NCBI GenBank assembly: GCA_035276085.1
Contig: DATELY010000272.1
Span: forward strand, 1 to 37,677
Source of the DNA: DATELY01 sp035276085
Lineage (GTDB): Bacteria > Pseudomonadota > Gammaproteobacteria > Steroidobacterales > Steroidobacteraceae
Direction: 5' to 3'
Length of the DNA stretch: 37,677 bases
Positions 1 through 10,809 of the stretch are shown piece after piece. A program made the position numbers and the translations under genes. Within the stretch, counting starts at the first letter, position 1, and every line of letters begins with the position of its first letter. A model generated the notes under the pieces. That model saw only the letters and a list, made by a program, of their open reading frames with translations. It searched no databases and was not told the DNA's origin.

Positions 1-1446
1 GGCTCCTGCCATGGGACCAGGCATGGTCCATCACCCAGCGCACGCTCGCCTACACCAATCACACGTTGCTGCCCGAAGCGCTGGAAACCTGGGGCTTGCC
101 GCTGTTTCGCAGCATGCTCCCCCGGCCGCTCGAGATCATCTATGAGATCAATGCGCGCTTCCTGGATGAGCTGCAACGGCGCTATCCCGGCGACGAGGCC
201 CGTGTGGCGCGGCTGTCGTTGATCGACGAAACGGGAGAGAAGCGCGTGCGGATGGCGCATCTGGCAACCGTGGGCACGCATGCGGTGAACGGCGTCGCCG
301 CGCTGCATTCACGCTTGCTGCGCGAGACGGTACTGCGAGACTTCGCCGAGCTGTGGCCCGAGCGCTTCTGCAACGTCACCAATGGCGTGACGCCGCGACG
401 CTTCATGATCCTGAGCAATCCACGGCTTGCACAGCTCCTCGACGAGATCGTCGGCAGCGGCTGGGCAGCGGATCTGATGCGACTCAAGGAGCTCGAACGG
501 CATGTCGATGACAGCGCTCTGCGGGATCGATGGCGCCGTATCAAGCTCGAGAACAAGCAGACGTTGAGCCAGCTCATTCGCGAGCGCACCGGCATCAGCG
601 TGGACCCGCAAGTGCTGTTCGATATCCAGGTGAAGCGGATTCACGAATACAAGCGCCAGCATCTGAACGCACTGCACATCATCACCTTGTACCGCCGGCT
701 GCGCGACAATCCGAACCTGGAGATGGCTCCGCGCTGCTTCGTGTTCGCCGGCAAGGCCGCGCCCGGTTATCACATGGCGAAGCTCATCATTCGTCTCATC
801 ACGGGCATCGCCAACACCGTCAACAACGATCCGATCGCTCGCGGCAAGCTGCAGGTCGCCTTCCTGCCGGACTTCAACGTCAAGAACGCCCATTCGATCT
901 ATCCAGCCGCCGACGTGTCCGAGCAGATATCGACCGCCGGCAAGGAGGCCTCCGGCACCGGCAACATGAAATTCACCCTCAATGGCGCGTTGACCGTCGG
1001 TACGCTCGATGGTGCGAACGTCGAGATCCGCGAAGAAGTCGGCGCCGAGAATTTCTTCCTGTTCGGCTTGACCGCGCAAGAGGTGGAAGAAACTCAGAAG
1101 CGCGGCTACCGGCCGCGCGATTTCTACGAGCGCGATGCAGAGCTGCACGCCGTTCTGGATCTCCTCGGCGACGGCACGTTCTCGGACGGCGACCCGCATC
1201 TCTTCCGACCGCTGCTGGAGCATCTGCTCGACTACGACACGTACCTCTTGCTGGCCGACTATCGTTCCTATGTGGACGCGCAGGCCGAGATCGAACGCAC
1301 GTTCCGCGATCCGACGCGCTGGACACGCATGTCGATTCTCAACGTCGCACGCGCCGGCAAGTTCTCTGCCGATCGCTCGATCGCCGAATACTGCAAGCAA
1401 GTGTGGGGCACGCGGCCCGTGCCCGTCCCGCTGGACGAGGTATCGC

Positions 1447-1460
<14 letters not shown>
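1..1460 (+). CDS. glgP: Glycogen/maltodextrin phosphorylase, C-terminal part (5' end outside window)
   Basis: Family role: PLP-dependent phosphorolysis of alpha-1,4-glucan ends to glucose-1-phosphate in the cytosol. The frame is open from base 3 with no start codon needed; it opens with residues reading WDQAWSITQRTLAYTNHT, typical of the middle of the enzyme, so roughly the N-terminal 40% is missing to the left. Visible family motifs are the TNGVTPRRF segment, the VKRIHEYKRQ segment and the PLP-lysine signature EASGTGNMKFTLNG (about bases 943-990), which carries the cofactor lysine. The stop at 1458-1460 lies inside the next gene, whose GTG start is at 1447. That 14-base overlap with pgi suggests one transcript whose products feed glucose-phosphate into glycolysis. 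The truncation is a window edge effect, not a broken gene. The glycogen versus maltodextrin preference cannot be decided here. Confidence 0.96.
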
Positions 1461-3104
<1,644 letters not shown>

Positions 3105-3108
<4 letters not shown>

Positions 3109-5198
3109 CACCGGCTGCGCGTGCCGCGGCCACTCCGATTCGCAACGGCACGGCACAGATCTATGCGACGCGCCCCGGGAAGCATGTGCCGCCGGGGGCG
3201 TTCTGTGACGCTGCAGGCGTGAACTTCTCGATCTTCGCGCGTTCCGCAACGGCGGTGGAGTTGCGCCTCTACGAGCACGCGGACAGCTCAACGCCCTTCC
3301 AGATCGTGCACCTTGCGCCCGATCTGCATCGCACGTTCTTCTTCTGGCACGTCTACGTCGAGCAGCTGCCACCGGGCACTCACTACACGTGGCGAATTGC
3401 CACCGCCACCGTCGGACTCGACCAGGCGGCGGAACTTGTCGACCCATGGGCCCGCGCCACGAGCCATGCGCGCTGGCATCGCCGCGCAGCGATTGCAGGG
3501 AACACTGCCGGAGACAGTCTGCGAGCGATCGTGTGCGGTCGGGACGAGACACCCGTCGCGCCACTCGCCACTGCGAGCGACCCCACCGACATCGTCATCT
3601 ACGAAATGCACGTGGGCGGTTTTACCCGACATGCGTCTGCCGACGTGCGTCATCCCGGGACCTTTGCCGGTCTGATCGAGAAGATCCCTTACTTGAGGGA
3701 TCTCGGCGTTACGCACGTGGAGTTCCTGCCGGTCATGGCCTTCGATGAGCAAAGTGTGCCCGCCGCCGTGAGCGCGCGGGGACTGCGGAACTACTGGGGC
3801 TACAACACCTATGGTTTCTACGCACCGCATCCGTCGTACTGTGTGCATCCCGCACAGGCACCCCACGAGTTGCGCGACTGCGTGCGCGCACTGCACGCCG
3901 CCGGCATCGGTGTGCTGCTGGACGTGGTCTTCAACCACACCGCCGAAGGCGGCGCGGATGGACCCACGATCAACTTCAAGGCGCTCGCGAACGACCTCTT
4001 CTATCACCATGATGCCGGCGATCCCGGTCGGTTCAGCGACTATACGGGCTGCGGTAACACCATCAATTGCAATCACCCGCTCGTCACGAGCTTCATCCTG
4101 CGTGCGCTCGAATATTGGACCGAGCACCTCGGCGTGGATGGCTTTCGCTTCGATCTCGCCAGTGCGTTCGCTCGTGGCGAGCGCGGCAGGGTGCTCGACG
4201 ATCCGCCGCTGACCTGGGGCATCGAACTGTCGCCGGCACTGATGCATCGGCCCGTGATTGCGGAAGCGTGGGATGCCGCGGGACTCTATCAGGTGGGCTC
4301 GTTTCCCGGCATGCGCTGGGCGGAATGGAACGGTCGCTACCGTGACGTGATGCGTTCATTCGTTCGTGGCGAGCCGGGACTCGTCGGCGAAGTGGCAACC
4401 CGTCTGTCCGGCTCGCCCGATCTGTACGGTGGGCGCACGCCGCTCAACAGCGTCAACTTCATCACCTGTCACGACGGCTTCACGTTGCAGGATCTCGTCA
4501 GCTACAACGACAAACACAACGAGGCCAACGGCGAGGACAATCGGGACGGCAACAACCAGAATCTGTCGTGGAATTGCGGTGCCGAGGGCGAGACCGATGA
4601 CGTTGGCATCCTGGCGCTGCGACAGCGCCAGGCCAGGAACCTCATGGCGCTCCTCTTCCTGAGCCAGGGCACGCCCATGATCCTCGCGGGCGATGAGGTG
4701 TTACACAGCCAGCAAGGCAACAACAATGCGTACTGTCAGGACAACGAGCTCGCGTGGTTCGATTGGCGTCGACTCGAGTCGCAGGGCGCGATGCTGCGCT
4801 TCATGCGCGAGTTGATCGCCCTGCGGCGACGGCACCCGAGTCTGCGACGCAGGCGCTTTCTCACGGGGCGTCGCGCACCGGGCGCGACATTGCCCGACGT
4901 GAGTTGGCACGCCACGCATCTGAATCAGCCGCCGTGGTTCGATAGCCAGGCGCGGCAACTCGCATTCACCCTGGCCGGCCTCACGCCCGCCGAGCCGCCG
5001 CTCCATGCCATGTTCAACCTGGGGTGGGACCCATGCACATTCGAGCTACCTGTACTACCGCAGCGTCGATGGCATCGCGCCGTCGATACCGCGCTGGCTC
5101 CGCCCGAAGAGATTTCACCGCCTGCGCAGCAAACCGTAGTGGCAGACACGCACTACCGCGCACAGCCGCGCAGCGTCGTCGTGCTGGAAGCTCACTGA
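3105..5198 (+). CDS. glgX: Glycogen debranching enzyme (GlgX/TreX-type, GH13)
   Basis: Hydrolyses alpha-1,6 branches left after phosphorylase action. The 697-residue protein has an N-terminal CBM48-like beta domain (about 20-130, GVNFSIFARSA) followed by a GH13 barrel. The catalytic regions are visible: DVVFNHTAEG (region I), DGFRFDLAS with the nucleophile Asp (region II), VIAEAWD with the acid/base Glu (region III) and ITCHDGFTL (region IV). The stretch LVSYNDKHNEANGEDNRDG is typical of GlgX/isoamylase-type debranchers. The start ATG shares bases with the pgi stop (ATGA at 3105-3108), giving a three-gene coupled unit. It is slightly longer than the E. coli enzyme (about 657). Isoamylase activity on longer branches, as in TreX, is an alternative that sequence reading cannot exclude. 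Confidence 0.95.
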
Positions 5199-5210
5199 GC
5201 CTACGTTCCG

Positions 5211-5250
5211 CTCCCTCCCCTGCGATAGCGGGGGAGGGTTGGGGTGGGGG
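5211..5250 (+). repeat. Dispersed GC-rich palindromic repeat, copy 1 (possible bidirectional terminator)
   Basis: A hairpin is formed by CCCTCCCCTGC (5213-5223), a GATA loop and GCGGGGGAGGG (5228-5238): 11 pairs with one G-U. A conserved tail TTGGGGTGGGGG (5239-5250) follows. A near-identical copy in the opposite orientation lies at 34731-34769; only a few positions differ, mainly in the loop and at the edges. It sits in the 128-base gap between the convergent glgX and aldolase genes, a position suited to ending both transcripts, although it has no T-tract. Nothing else is visible in the gap. Confidence 0.75.
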
Positions 5251-5326
5251 AGGTCGGTACAGCGATGCGCTCGACGAGGCGCCCTCATCCTGTCGCTGTC
5301 GCGAGGGAAGGGACGCAACGTGCAGT

Positions 5327-6391
5327 CTACGCCGCGATGCGATCGAGCTTGCCGGCTTCGTACAGCTGGGCCATGCGCTCCAGCGATATCGGCTTGATGC
5401 CCGATGCGCGTCCTGCGCTGCCGAATGCTTCGTAGCGATCCTTGCAGATCTGCTTCATTGCCTGCGTCGATGCCGCCAGCCATTTGCGCGGATCGAACTC
5501 CTGCCTGTGCTCCGCGAAGAACCTGCGCACGGCTCCGGTTGCGGCCATGCGCAGGTCCGTATCGATGTTCACCTTGCGCACACCATGTTTGATGCCCTTC
5601 TGGATCTCCTCGACTGGCACACCGTACGTCCTGCCCATGTCGCCGCCGTAGCGGTTGATGATCTCGAGCCAGTCCTGCGGCACCGAGCTCGACCCGTGCA
5701 TGACCAGATGCGTGTTGGGAAGGCGGCCGTGAATTTCCCGGATGCGATCGATCGCCAGGATGTCGCCGCTCGGCGGACGCGTGAACTTGTAGGCGCCGTG
5801 TGAGGTGCCGATGGCGATGGCGAGCGCATCGACGCGAGTCTCCCGTACGAAGTCGAGCGCCTGGTCTGGATCCGTGAGCAATTGCGCGTGATCCAGATGA
5901 CCCGCTGCACCGGAGCCGTCCTCTTCGCCCGCCAGGCCGGTTTCCAGCGAGCCGAGACAACCCAGCTCGCCCTCGACCGACACACCGCAGGCGTGCGCCA
6001 TGTCGACGACTCGACGTGTGGTCGCTACGTTGTACTCGTAGGAAGCCGGCGTCTTCATGTCCGCTTCCAACGAACCGTCCATCATCACGGACGAAAATCC
6101 GAGTTGAATCGAACGCTGGCACACCGCGGGACTGGCGCCGTGGTCCTGATGCATGACCACCGGAATGTGCGGCCACTCCTCGATGGCCGCTTGCAGCAGA
6201 TGATGCAGGAAGGGCGCTCCGGCGTACTTACGCGCGCCTGCAGAAGCCTGCAGGATGACGGGCGCATCCGTTTCATCCGCTGCTTGCATGATGGCGCGTA
6301 CCTGTTCCAGATTGTTCACGTTGAACGATGGCACGCCGTAGCCGTGCTCTGCGGCGTGATCCAGCAACTGGCGCAGCGTGACGAGTGCCAT
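5327..6391 (-). CDS. fba: Class II fructose-bisphosphate aldolase
   Basis: Cleaves fructose-1,6-bisphosphate to dihydroxyacetone phosphate and glyceraldehyde-3-phosphate using a divalent metal, normally zinc. The 354-residue product is full length for the Calvin-cycle-type class II subgroup. Family motifs include PVVMHQDHGAS (metal/catalytic region), SVMMDGSLEAD, GTSHGAYKF, LVMHGSSSVP and RKVNIDTDLRMA. The frame extends 19 codons upstream, but the ATG at 6391 is preferred because an AGGAGCG Shine-Dalgarno lies just before it and the protein then begins MALVTLRQLL as in homologues. It is transcribed alone, converging on glgX. No other Calvin-cycle gene is visible, so a glycolytic/gluconeogenic role is the simplest reading. 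Confidence 0.95.
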   Translation of the reverse strand: MALVTLRQLLDHAAEHGYGVPSFNVNNLEQVRAIMQAADETDAPVILQASAGARKYAGAPFLHHLLQAAIEEWPHIPVVMHQDHGASPAVCQRSIQLGFSSVMMDGSLEADMKTPASYEYNVATTRRVVDMAHACGVSVEGELGCLGSLETGLAGEEDGSGAAGHLDHAQLLTDPDQALDFVRETRVDALAIAIGTSHGAYKFTRPPSGDILAIDRIREIHGRLPNTHLVMHGSSSVPQDWLEIINRYGGDMGRTYGVPVEEIQKGIKHGVRKVNIDTDLRMAATGAVRRFFAEHRQEFDPRKWLAASTQAMKQICKDRYEAFGSAGRASGIKPISLERMAQLYEAGKLDRIAA

Positions 6392-6450
6392 GAGTGACGC
6401 TCCTCGGACGTGAGCGCAATGCGCTGCCGGTCCGTGTGGGACCCTCAACC

Positions 6451-6825
6451 TTATGAGTCAGTCCGCGGCGGCTTGGGCTCGGGCTTCTGCTCGTTCTCCA
6501 GCGCCTTGCGGCTGATCTCGTCGTACAGCTCCGTCATCCGCGCCACCAGCTTCTCGTGCTCCGGAAGTTTCTCGGCGGCACGGCGAATGGAGCCGGCTTC
6601 ACTGAGAATGCGCTTGAGATAGCGTTTGTCGTAGTCCGACAGCCGCTCGCCCCGGTCGACCTGCGCCTTGAGAGCGAGCGCGCGTGGCAGACGCTCGTTG
6701 TTGAGTCTCGTCACCAGCACGTAGGCAACGCCGCGCTTGCGGCGCTCTTCACGTGAGGGATCCACCACGACTGTTCTCCCGCGACCTCGGTAGCGAGGCA
6801 TGCTGGTCGGAGCCTGCGCGCTCAT
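6451..6825 (-). CDS. Hypothetical small charged protein
   Basis: A 124-residue cytosolic protein rich in Arg, Lys and Glu with no signal peptide or membrane segment. I do not recognise its family. Residues about 9-30 are basic (RYRGRGRTVVVDPSREERRK); the middle and C-terminal half look helical (RLSDYDKRYLKRILSEAGSI, KLPEHEKLVARMTELYDEISR), and the tail is Pro/Glu/Lys-rich. The frame runs 31 codons further upstream, but that extension is Cys/His/Arg-rich and unlike the rest. I chose the ATG at 6825; the internal ATG at 6801 (MPRYRGRGR) is equally possible, and neither has a strong Shine-Dalgarno. It lies 59 bases upstream of the aldolase gene on the same strand and is divergent from the serine dehydratase operon. 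The coding call rests on the intact frame and position. Confidence 0.6.
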   Translation of the reverse strand: MSAQAPTSMPRYRGRGRTVVVDPSREERRKRGVAYVLVTRLNNERLPRALALKAQVDRGERLSDYDKRYLKRILSEAGSIRRAAEKLPEHEKLVARMTELYDEISRKALENEQKPEPKPPRTDS

Positions 6826-6958
6826 CAATACGGGCCGCGGGCAGCTGAGTCGTCGCGATCGCCCGCCGTACGTATGGCACACGCAGGTGTGTGCTCTAGC
6901 ATGTTCATGCAGGCGCATCGCACATACCTCGCAGGACTTCGCTCACTGGGAGACGTCC
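6826..6958. promoter_or_regulatory. Divergent control region of the serine/pyruvate operon
   Basis: This 133-base gap separates the small - strand gene from the six-gene + strand operon, so it should hold that operon's promoter. A perfect inverted repeat GCACAC-N6-GTGTGC occupies 6877-6894, and a near-palindrome around TACGTA (about 6866-6879) abuts it. No convincing FNR-type TTGAT-N4-ATCAA site is seen, which is notable upstream of a pyruvate formate-lyase operon. I could not identify a -35/-10 pair with confidence. Confidence 0.45.
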
Positions 6959-8560
6959 ATGAAAACCGATACCCGTCAGGACGTGCCCGACGTCCGCGAC
7001 GATCTCAACTCCATCTCCGTTCCCGCCGGCATCGACCGCAGAACCTTCCTCATGCGCAGCGCCGTGATCGGCGCCGCCACGGTGATCAGCGGGCGGGCGA
7101 TGTCGGCGCAGGAACAAACGGCACGTGCGAGCGCAGCAGCGCCGCTCGGCGGCACAATGTCACCGGATCTCGATGTCGCGAAACGGTCGAAAGGCCCGGT
7201 GATGACCGTACTGGAGGAGTTCTACAAGGTCGGCCCCGGGCCTTCCAGCTCGCACACGATCGGGCCGATGCGCATCACGTACGATTTCTATCAGCGCTGC
7301 ACCAAGTTGCCGGCAGAACAGCTCGCGAAGGCAACGGGGCTCAAGGTTCATCTGTTCGGCAGCTTGAGCTCCACGGGCAAAGGTCACGGCACCGAGCGTG
7401 CCGCGCTCGCGGGCATCATCGGCAAGGAGCCCGCGACGGTCGAGCCCGCGTTCCTCGACAGCCTGGCAGCCGACCCGAAGCAGACCTTCCAGGTGAAGCT
7501 CGGCGACAAGACGCACACCGTAGCGCTCAAGGACATCATCTACGACGCGCCCAAGGGCGAGTTTCCGCATCCGAACACCATGACGTGCAAGCTCATGGCG
7601 GGAAACGACGTGCTGCACGAGCTGGAGTACTACTCGGTCGGCGGCGGCTTCATCGAATGGAAGGGCTATCAACCACCCAAGAAGGGACAGCCGAAGTATC
7701 CGTACGCGACGATGAAGGAGCTTCTGGCACACGCGGAGAAGAACAAGCTCTCCGTTGCGCAGGTCGCGATGGCGAACGAAGTCGCCGTGTCCGGCAAGAG
7801 CGAAGCCGAGGTCAACGCCTTCATCGACAAGATCACCACCGCCATGGTGAATATCGTCAAGACGGGTCTCGCTCTGCCGTCCAGCACACTGCCCGGCCCG
7901 ATCAAGCTCAAGACCAAGGCCGGCGATGTGTACAAGCGTGCGATGGACGACAAGTACGAGAAGCAGCGTGGTGTCGGTGTGGTTGCCGCCTACGCGCTCG
8001 CGGGATCGGAAGAGAATGCGCGTGGGCATCTGGTCGTCACTGCACCGACCGGCGGCTCGGCCGGTGTCATGCCGGCCCTGGTGTACGCCGTTGGAGAAGG
8101 CGGCCGCAAGTTGCCGCAAGAGAAGATTCGCGACGGCATGCTGGCAGCCGCAGCCACGGGCTATCTGTGCAAGCACAACGCGACGCTGTCCGGCGCCGAA
8201 GGCGGATGTCAGGCAGAGATCGGTGTGGCCTCGGCGATGGGTGCCGCATTTCTCGCACAGGCGCACGACTTCCCGCCGCAGGTCGTGGCCAACGCAGCGG
8301 AGTCGTCGCTCGAGCATCACCTGGGGATGACGTGCGATCCGGTTGCCGGCTTCGTGCAGATCCCCTGCATCGAGCGCTGTGCATTCGGCGCAGTGAAGTC
8401 TTGGACGGGGTTCATGATCGCGAGTAACGAGGTTCCCGCGAATCGCCGCGTGGACTTCGATACGACCGTGAACGCAATGGCACTGACCGCCAAGGAGATG
8501 AACTCGAAATACAAGGAGACATCGGAAGGCGGCCTCGCCGTATCCCTGGTGCTCTGCTAG
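6959..8560 (+). CDS. sdaA: L-serine ammonia-lyase, iron-sulfur type, with Tat signal peptide
   Basis: Deaminates L-serine to pyruvate and ammonia with a [4Fe-4S] cluster. The 533-residue single chain has the beta domain (VGPGPSSSHTIGPM near 91-104) followed by the alpha domain (APTGGSAGVMPA, HNATLSGAEGGCQAEIG). Candidate cluster cysteines are C417, C459 and C470, with spacings 42 and 11 as in the Legionella enzyme (C343/C385/C396, from memory); the last residue is C533, matching the C-terminal 'tail-in-mouth' cysteine. Unlike ordinary SdaA, residues 1-55 form a twin-arginine signal: R27-R28 in DRRTFLM, then a hydrophobic stretch AVIGAATVISG and a possible cleavage site near AMSAQ. I chose the ATG at 6959 because the Tat motif follows it; the open frame upstream lacks family sequence. 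It heads a six-gene operon leading from pyruvate to acetate. Confidence 0.92.
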   Translation: MKTDTRQDVPDVRDDLNSISVPAGIDRRTFLMRSAVIGAATVISGRAMSAQEQTARASAAAPLGGTMSPDLDVAKRSKGPVMTVLEEFYKVGPGPSSSHTIGPMRITYDFYQRCTKLPAEQLAKATGLKVHLFGSLSSTGKGHGTERAALAGIIGKEPATVEPAFLDSLAADPKQTFQVKLGDKTHTVALKDIIYDAPKGEFPHPNTMTCKLMAGNDVLHELEYYSVGGGFIEWKGYQPPKKGQPKYPYATMKELLAHAEKNKLSVAQVAMANEVAVSGKSEAEVNAFIDKITTAMVNIVKTGLALPSSTLPGPIKLKTKAGDVYKRAMDDKYEKQRGVGVVAAYALAGSEENARGHLVVTAPTGGSAGVMPALVYAVGEGGRKLPQEKIRDGMLAAAATGYLCKHNATLSGAEGGCQAEIGVASAMGAAFLAQAHDFPPQVVANAAESSLEHHLGMTCDPVAGFVQIPCIERCAFGAVKSWTGFMIASNEVPANRRVDFDTTVNAMALTAKEMNSKYKETSEGGLAVSLVLC

Positions 8561-8596
8561 CCCGGCCCTCGGGCACAGCGATCTTCGGAGCACGGA

Positions 8597-9877
8597 ATGA
8601 AGGCGGCGAGACGGGCGGTGGCGATCGCGTGGCTGATCACAGCCGTGTACTACTTCTATCAGTACGCGCTGCGCTCGGCGCCCAGCGTGATGATGCCGCA
8701 GCTGTCGGAGGCGTTCGGGCTCACGGCGATGGGCGTCGCATCGCTGGCGGGTTTGTTCTACTACGGCTATTCGCCGTTCAGCCTCGTCGCCGGTGTCGCA
8801 CTCGATCGCCTCGGCCCGCGCAAGGTCGTGCCGATCGGTGCAACGCTCGTCGGTATCGGCGCGCTGCTGTTCGCGACCGGCAACCACCTCCTCGCCAGCA
8901 TCGGTCGTGTGCTGCAGGGCGCAGGGGGTGTGTTCGCACTGGTCGGCGCTGTCTACATCGCCACGACGAATTTCCCGGCGTCACGCGCGGCGACGCTGAT
9001 CGGTGCGACACAGATGTTCGGCATGGCCGGCGGTTCGGCCGGACAGTTCATGGTCGGTCCCGTGATTGCAGCCGGCGTCGCATGGGCTGCCTTCTGGAAC
9101 GTGATGGGCGTGGTCGGCCTGTTCATCAGCGTCGCGTTGTTCCTGCTGTTGCCGGATCGGGATCACGCCACCGCGCCAACAGTCGGTGCTGCGCGCAGCG
9201 ACAACTGGCTCAGCGCGGCGGGCAGCGCGCTACTCACGGTGTTTCGCAACCCGCAGTCGATTCTGTGCGGCTTGATTGCCGGTCTGCTGTTCATCCCCAC
9301 GACCATCTTCGACATGATCTGGGGCGTGCGCTACCTGCAGGAGGCGCACGAGTTCGCCTATGCCGATGCCGTGCTGCGTTCCGCGACGGTACCGATGGGT
9401 TGGATCATCGGCTGTCCCCTGCTGGGTGCCATCTCCGATCGGATCGGCCGGCGCAAACCCGTCATCGCCGGCGGTGCGCTCGTGCTGCTCGCGTGCCTGG
9501 CGTGGATTCTGTATGGCGAGCGCGGTGCATTGCCGCCGTATGTGCTCGCTCTCGTCATGGGCATCGCCTCCGGTGCGGCGATGCTGCCGTACACGGTGAT
9601 CAAGGAAGCGAATCCACCGCAGTACGGCGGCACGGCGACGGGCGTCATCAACTTTCTCAACTTCACGTTCAGTGCGCTGTTGGGGCCTGTGTTCGGCTGG
9701 CTGCTCGTGGCGGTCAGCGGGCGCGATGCCCAATTCACTCATCAGCACTATCAGACAGCGTTCGAGCCGCTGCTGTACGGCGTCGGTCTCGCCATCATCT
9801 TCACCCTGCTCCTGAAGGAGACGGGACCGGCGACACAGCGTTCGCCCGCCCCGGTCGCAGCGGACCTCGAGACATGA
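8597..9877 (+). CDS. MFS transporter, 12-TM type
   Basis: A 426-residue inner-membrane carrier with about twelve hydrophobic segments. The N-terminal segment YYFYQYALRSAPSVMMPQL and the loop DRLGPRKVV after TM2 (the MFS motif-A position) are typical of the major facilitator superfamily; a second DRIGRRKPV loop marks the start of the C-terminal half. The start ATG follows a GGAGCACGGA ribosome-binding stretch, 36 bases after the serine dehydratase stop; a small hairpin GCCCG-N5-CGGGC spans that stop. Its stop overlaps the next start (ATGA). The substrate cannot be read from sequence; between a serine-to-pyruvate enzyme and pyruvate-using enzymes, pyruvate, serine or a carboxylate is a reasonable inference. 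Confidence 0.9.
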   Translation: MKAARRAVAIAWLITAVYYFYQYALRSAPSVMMPQLSEAFGLTAMGVASLAGLFYYGYSPFSLVAGVALDRLGPRKVVPIGATLVGIGALLFATGNHLLASIGRVLQGAGGVFALVGAVYIATTNFPASRAATLIGATQMFGMAGGSAGQFMVGPVIAAGVAWAAFWNVMGVVGLFISVALFLLLPDRDHATAPTVGAARSDNWLSAAGSALLTVFRNPQSILCGLIAGLLFIPTTIFDMIWGVRYLQEAHEFAYADAVLRSATVPMGWIIGCPLLGAISDRIGRRKPVIAGGALVLLACLAWILYGERGALPPYVLALVMGIASGAAMLPYTVIKEANPPQYGGTATGVINFLNFTFSALLGPVFGWLLVAVSGRDAQFTHQHYQTAFEPLLYGVGLAIIFTLLLKETGPATQRSPAPVAADLET

Positions 9878-10809
9878 ATTCCACCGGCACCGGCAAATAC
9901 GAAGCACTGTTGGTACGTTGTCGCGACTACGCGCCGATTCCAACGGCAGTGGCACATCCGTGCGAGGGATCCGCGCTCGCGGGTCCGCTGGAAGCTGCGG
10001 CCAAGAAACTCATCACGCCGATCCTGGTCGGTCCGAAAGCGAAGATCGTGGAGATCGCCCAGCGCGATCACTTCGATCTGGGAACGACCGAGATCGTCGA
10101 CGTGCCGCACAGCCATGCAGCCGCCGTGAAAGCCGTCGAGCTCGTGCGCGAGGGCCGCGCCGAGCTGCTGATGAAGGGCAGCCTGCACACCGATGAGTTG
10201 CTGGGTGCCGTGGTGTCACGCGACGGCGGACTGCGTACCGCGCGGCGCATCTCTCACGTGTTCCTCATGGACGTGCCGAGTTATCACAAGGTGCTCGTCG
10301 TCACCGATGCCGCGATCAACATCGCACCGACGCTCGAGGACAAGGTGGACATCTGCCAGAACGCCATCGATCTCGCGGTGACCCTGGACGTGCTGCGCCC
10401 GAAGGTTGCCGTGCTTGCAGCGGTCGAAACCGTGACCTCGAAGATGCCGGCGACCATCGATGCCGCCTGTCTGTGCAAGATGGCCGAGCGCGGGCAGATC
10501 GTGGGCGGCGTGGTCGACGGCCCGCTCGCGTTCGACAACGCGATCAGTCGCGAAGCCGCGCGCACGAAGGGCATCGTGTCCGAAGTCGCGGGCGATCCGG
10601 ACATCCTGCTCGCGCCGGATCTGGAAGCCGGCAACATTCTCGCGAAGCAACTGACGTTCCTCGGTGGCGCGGACAGCGCGGGACTCGTGCTGGGAGCGCG
10701 CGTGCCGATCATTCTCACCAGCCGAGCCGACAGCGTGCGCGCGCGCATCGCGAGCTGCGCGGTCGCCATGCTCGCGGCGCATGCACGGCGACGCAGGGTC
10801 AGCGCATGA
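9874..10809 (+). CDS. pta: Phosphate acetyl/butyryltransferase family protein (short Pta)
   Basis: Transfers the acyl group from acetyl-CoA to phosphate, giving acetyl phosphate for acetate kinase. The 311-residue protein is the compact PTA_PTB domain alone, without the extra N-terminal domains of the E. coli-type Pta (about 700 residues). Recognisable segments are PILVGPKAKI, ELLMKGSLHTDELLGAVV, RRISHVFLMDVP, VLVVTDAAINIAPTLEDKVDICQNAI and DGPLAFDNAIS. Its ATG overlaps the MFS stop and its TGA overlaps the ackA ATG, so the three are translationally coupled. Pairing with ackA and pflB supports acetyl rather than butyryl specificity, but that is inference from context. The long in-frame extension upstream is out-of-phase MFS sequence and is not coding. 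Confidence 0.9.
   Translation: MNSTGTGKYEALLVRCRDYAPIPTAVAHPCEGSALAGPLEAAAKKLITPILVGPKAKIVEIAQRDHFDLGTTEIVDVPHSHAAAVKAVELVREGRAELLMKGSLHTDELLGAVVSRDGGLRTARRISHVFLMDVPSYHKVLVVTDAAINIAPTLEDKVDICQNAIDLAVTLDVLRPKVAVLAAVETVTSKMPATIDAACLCKMAERGQIVGGVVDGPLAFDNAISREAARTKGIVSEVAGDPDILLAPDLEAGNILAKQLTFLGGADSAGLVLGARVPIILTSRADSVRARIASCAVAMLAAHARRRRVSA

Noticed and set aside
7160..8887. 575-codon open frame on the - strand
   Set aside because: Antisense to the serine dehydratase gene, whose cysteine spacing and motifs prove the + strand frame.
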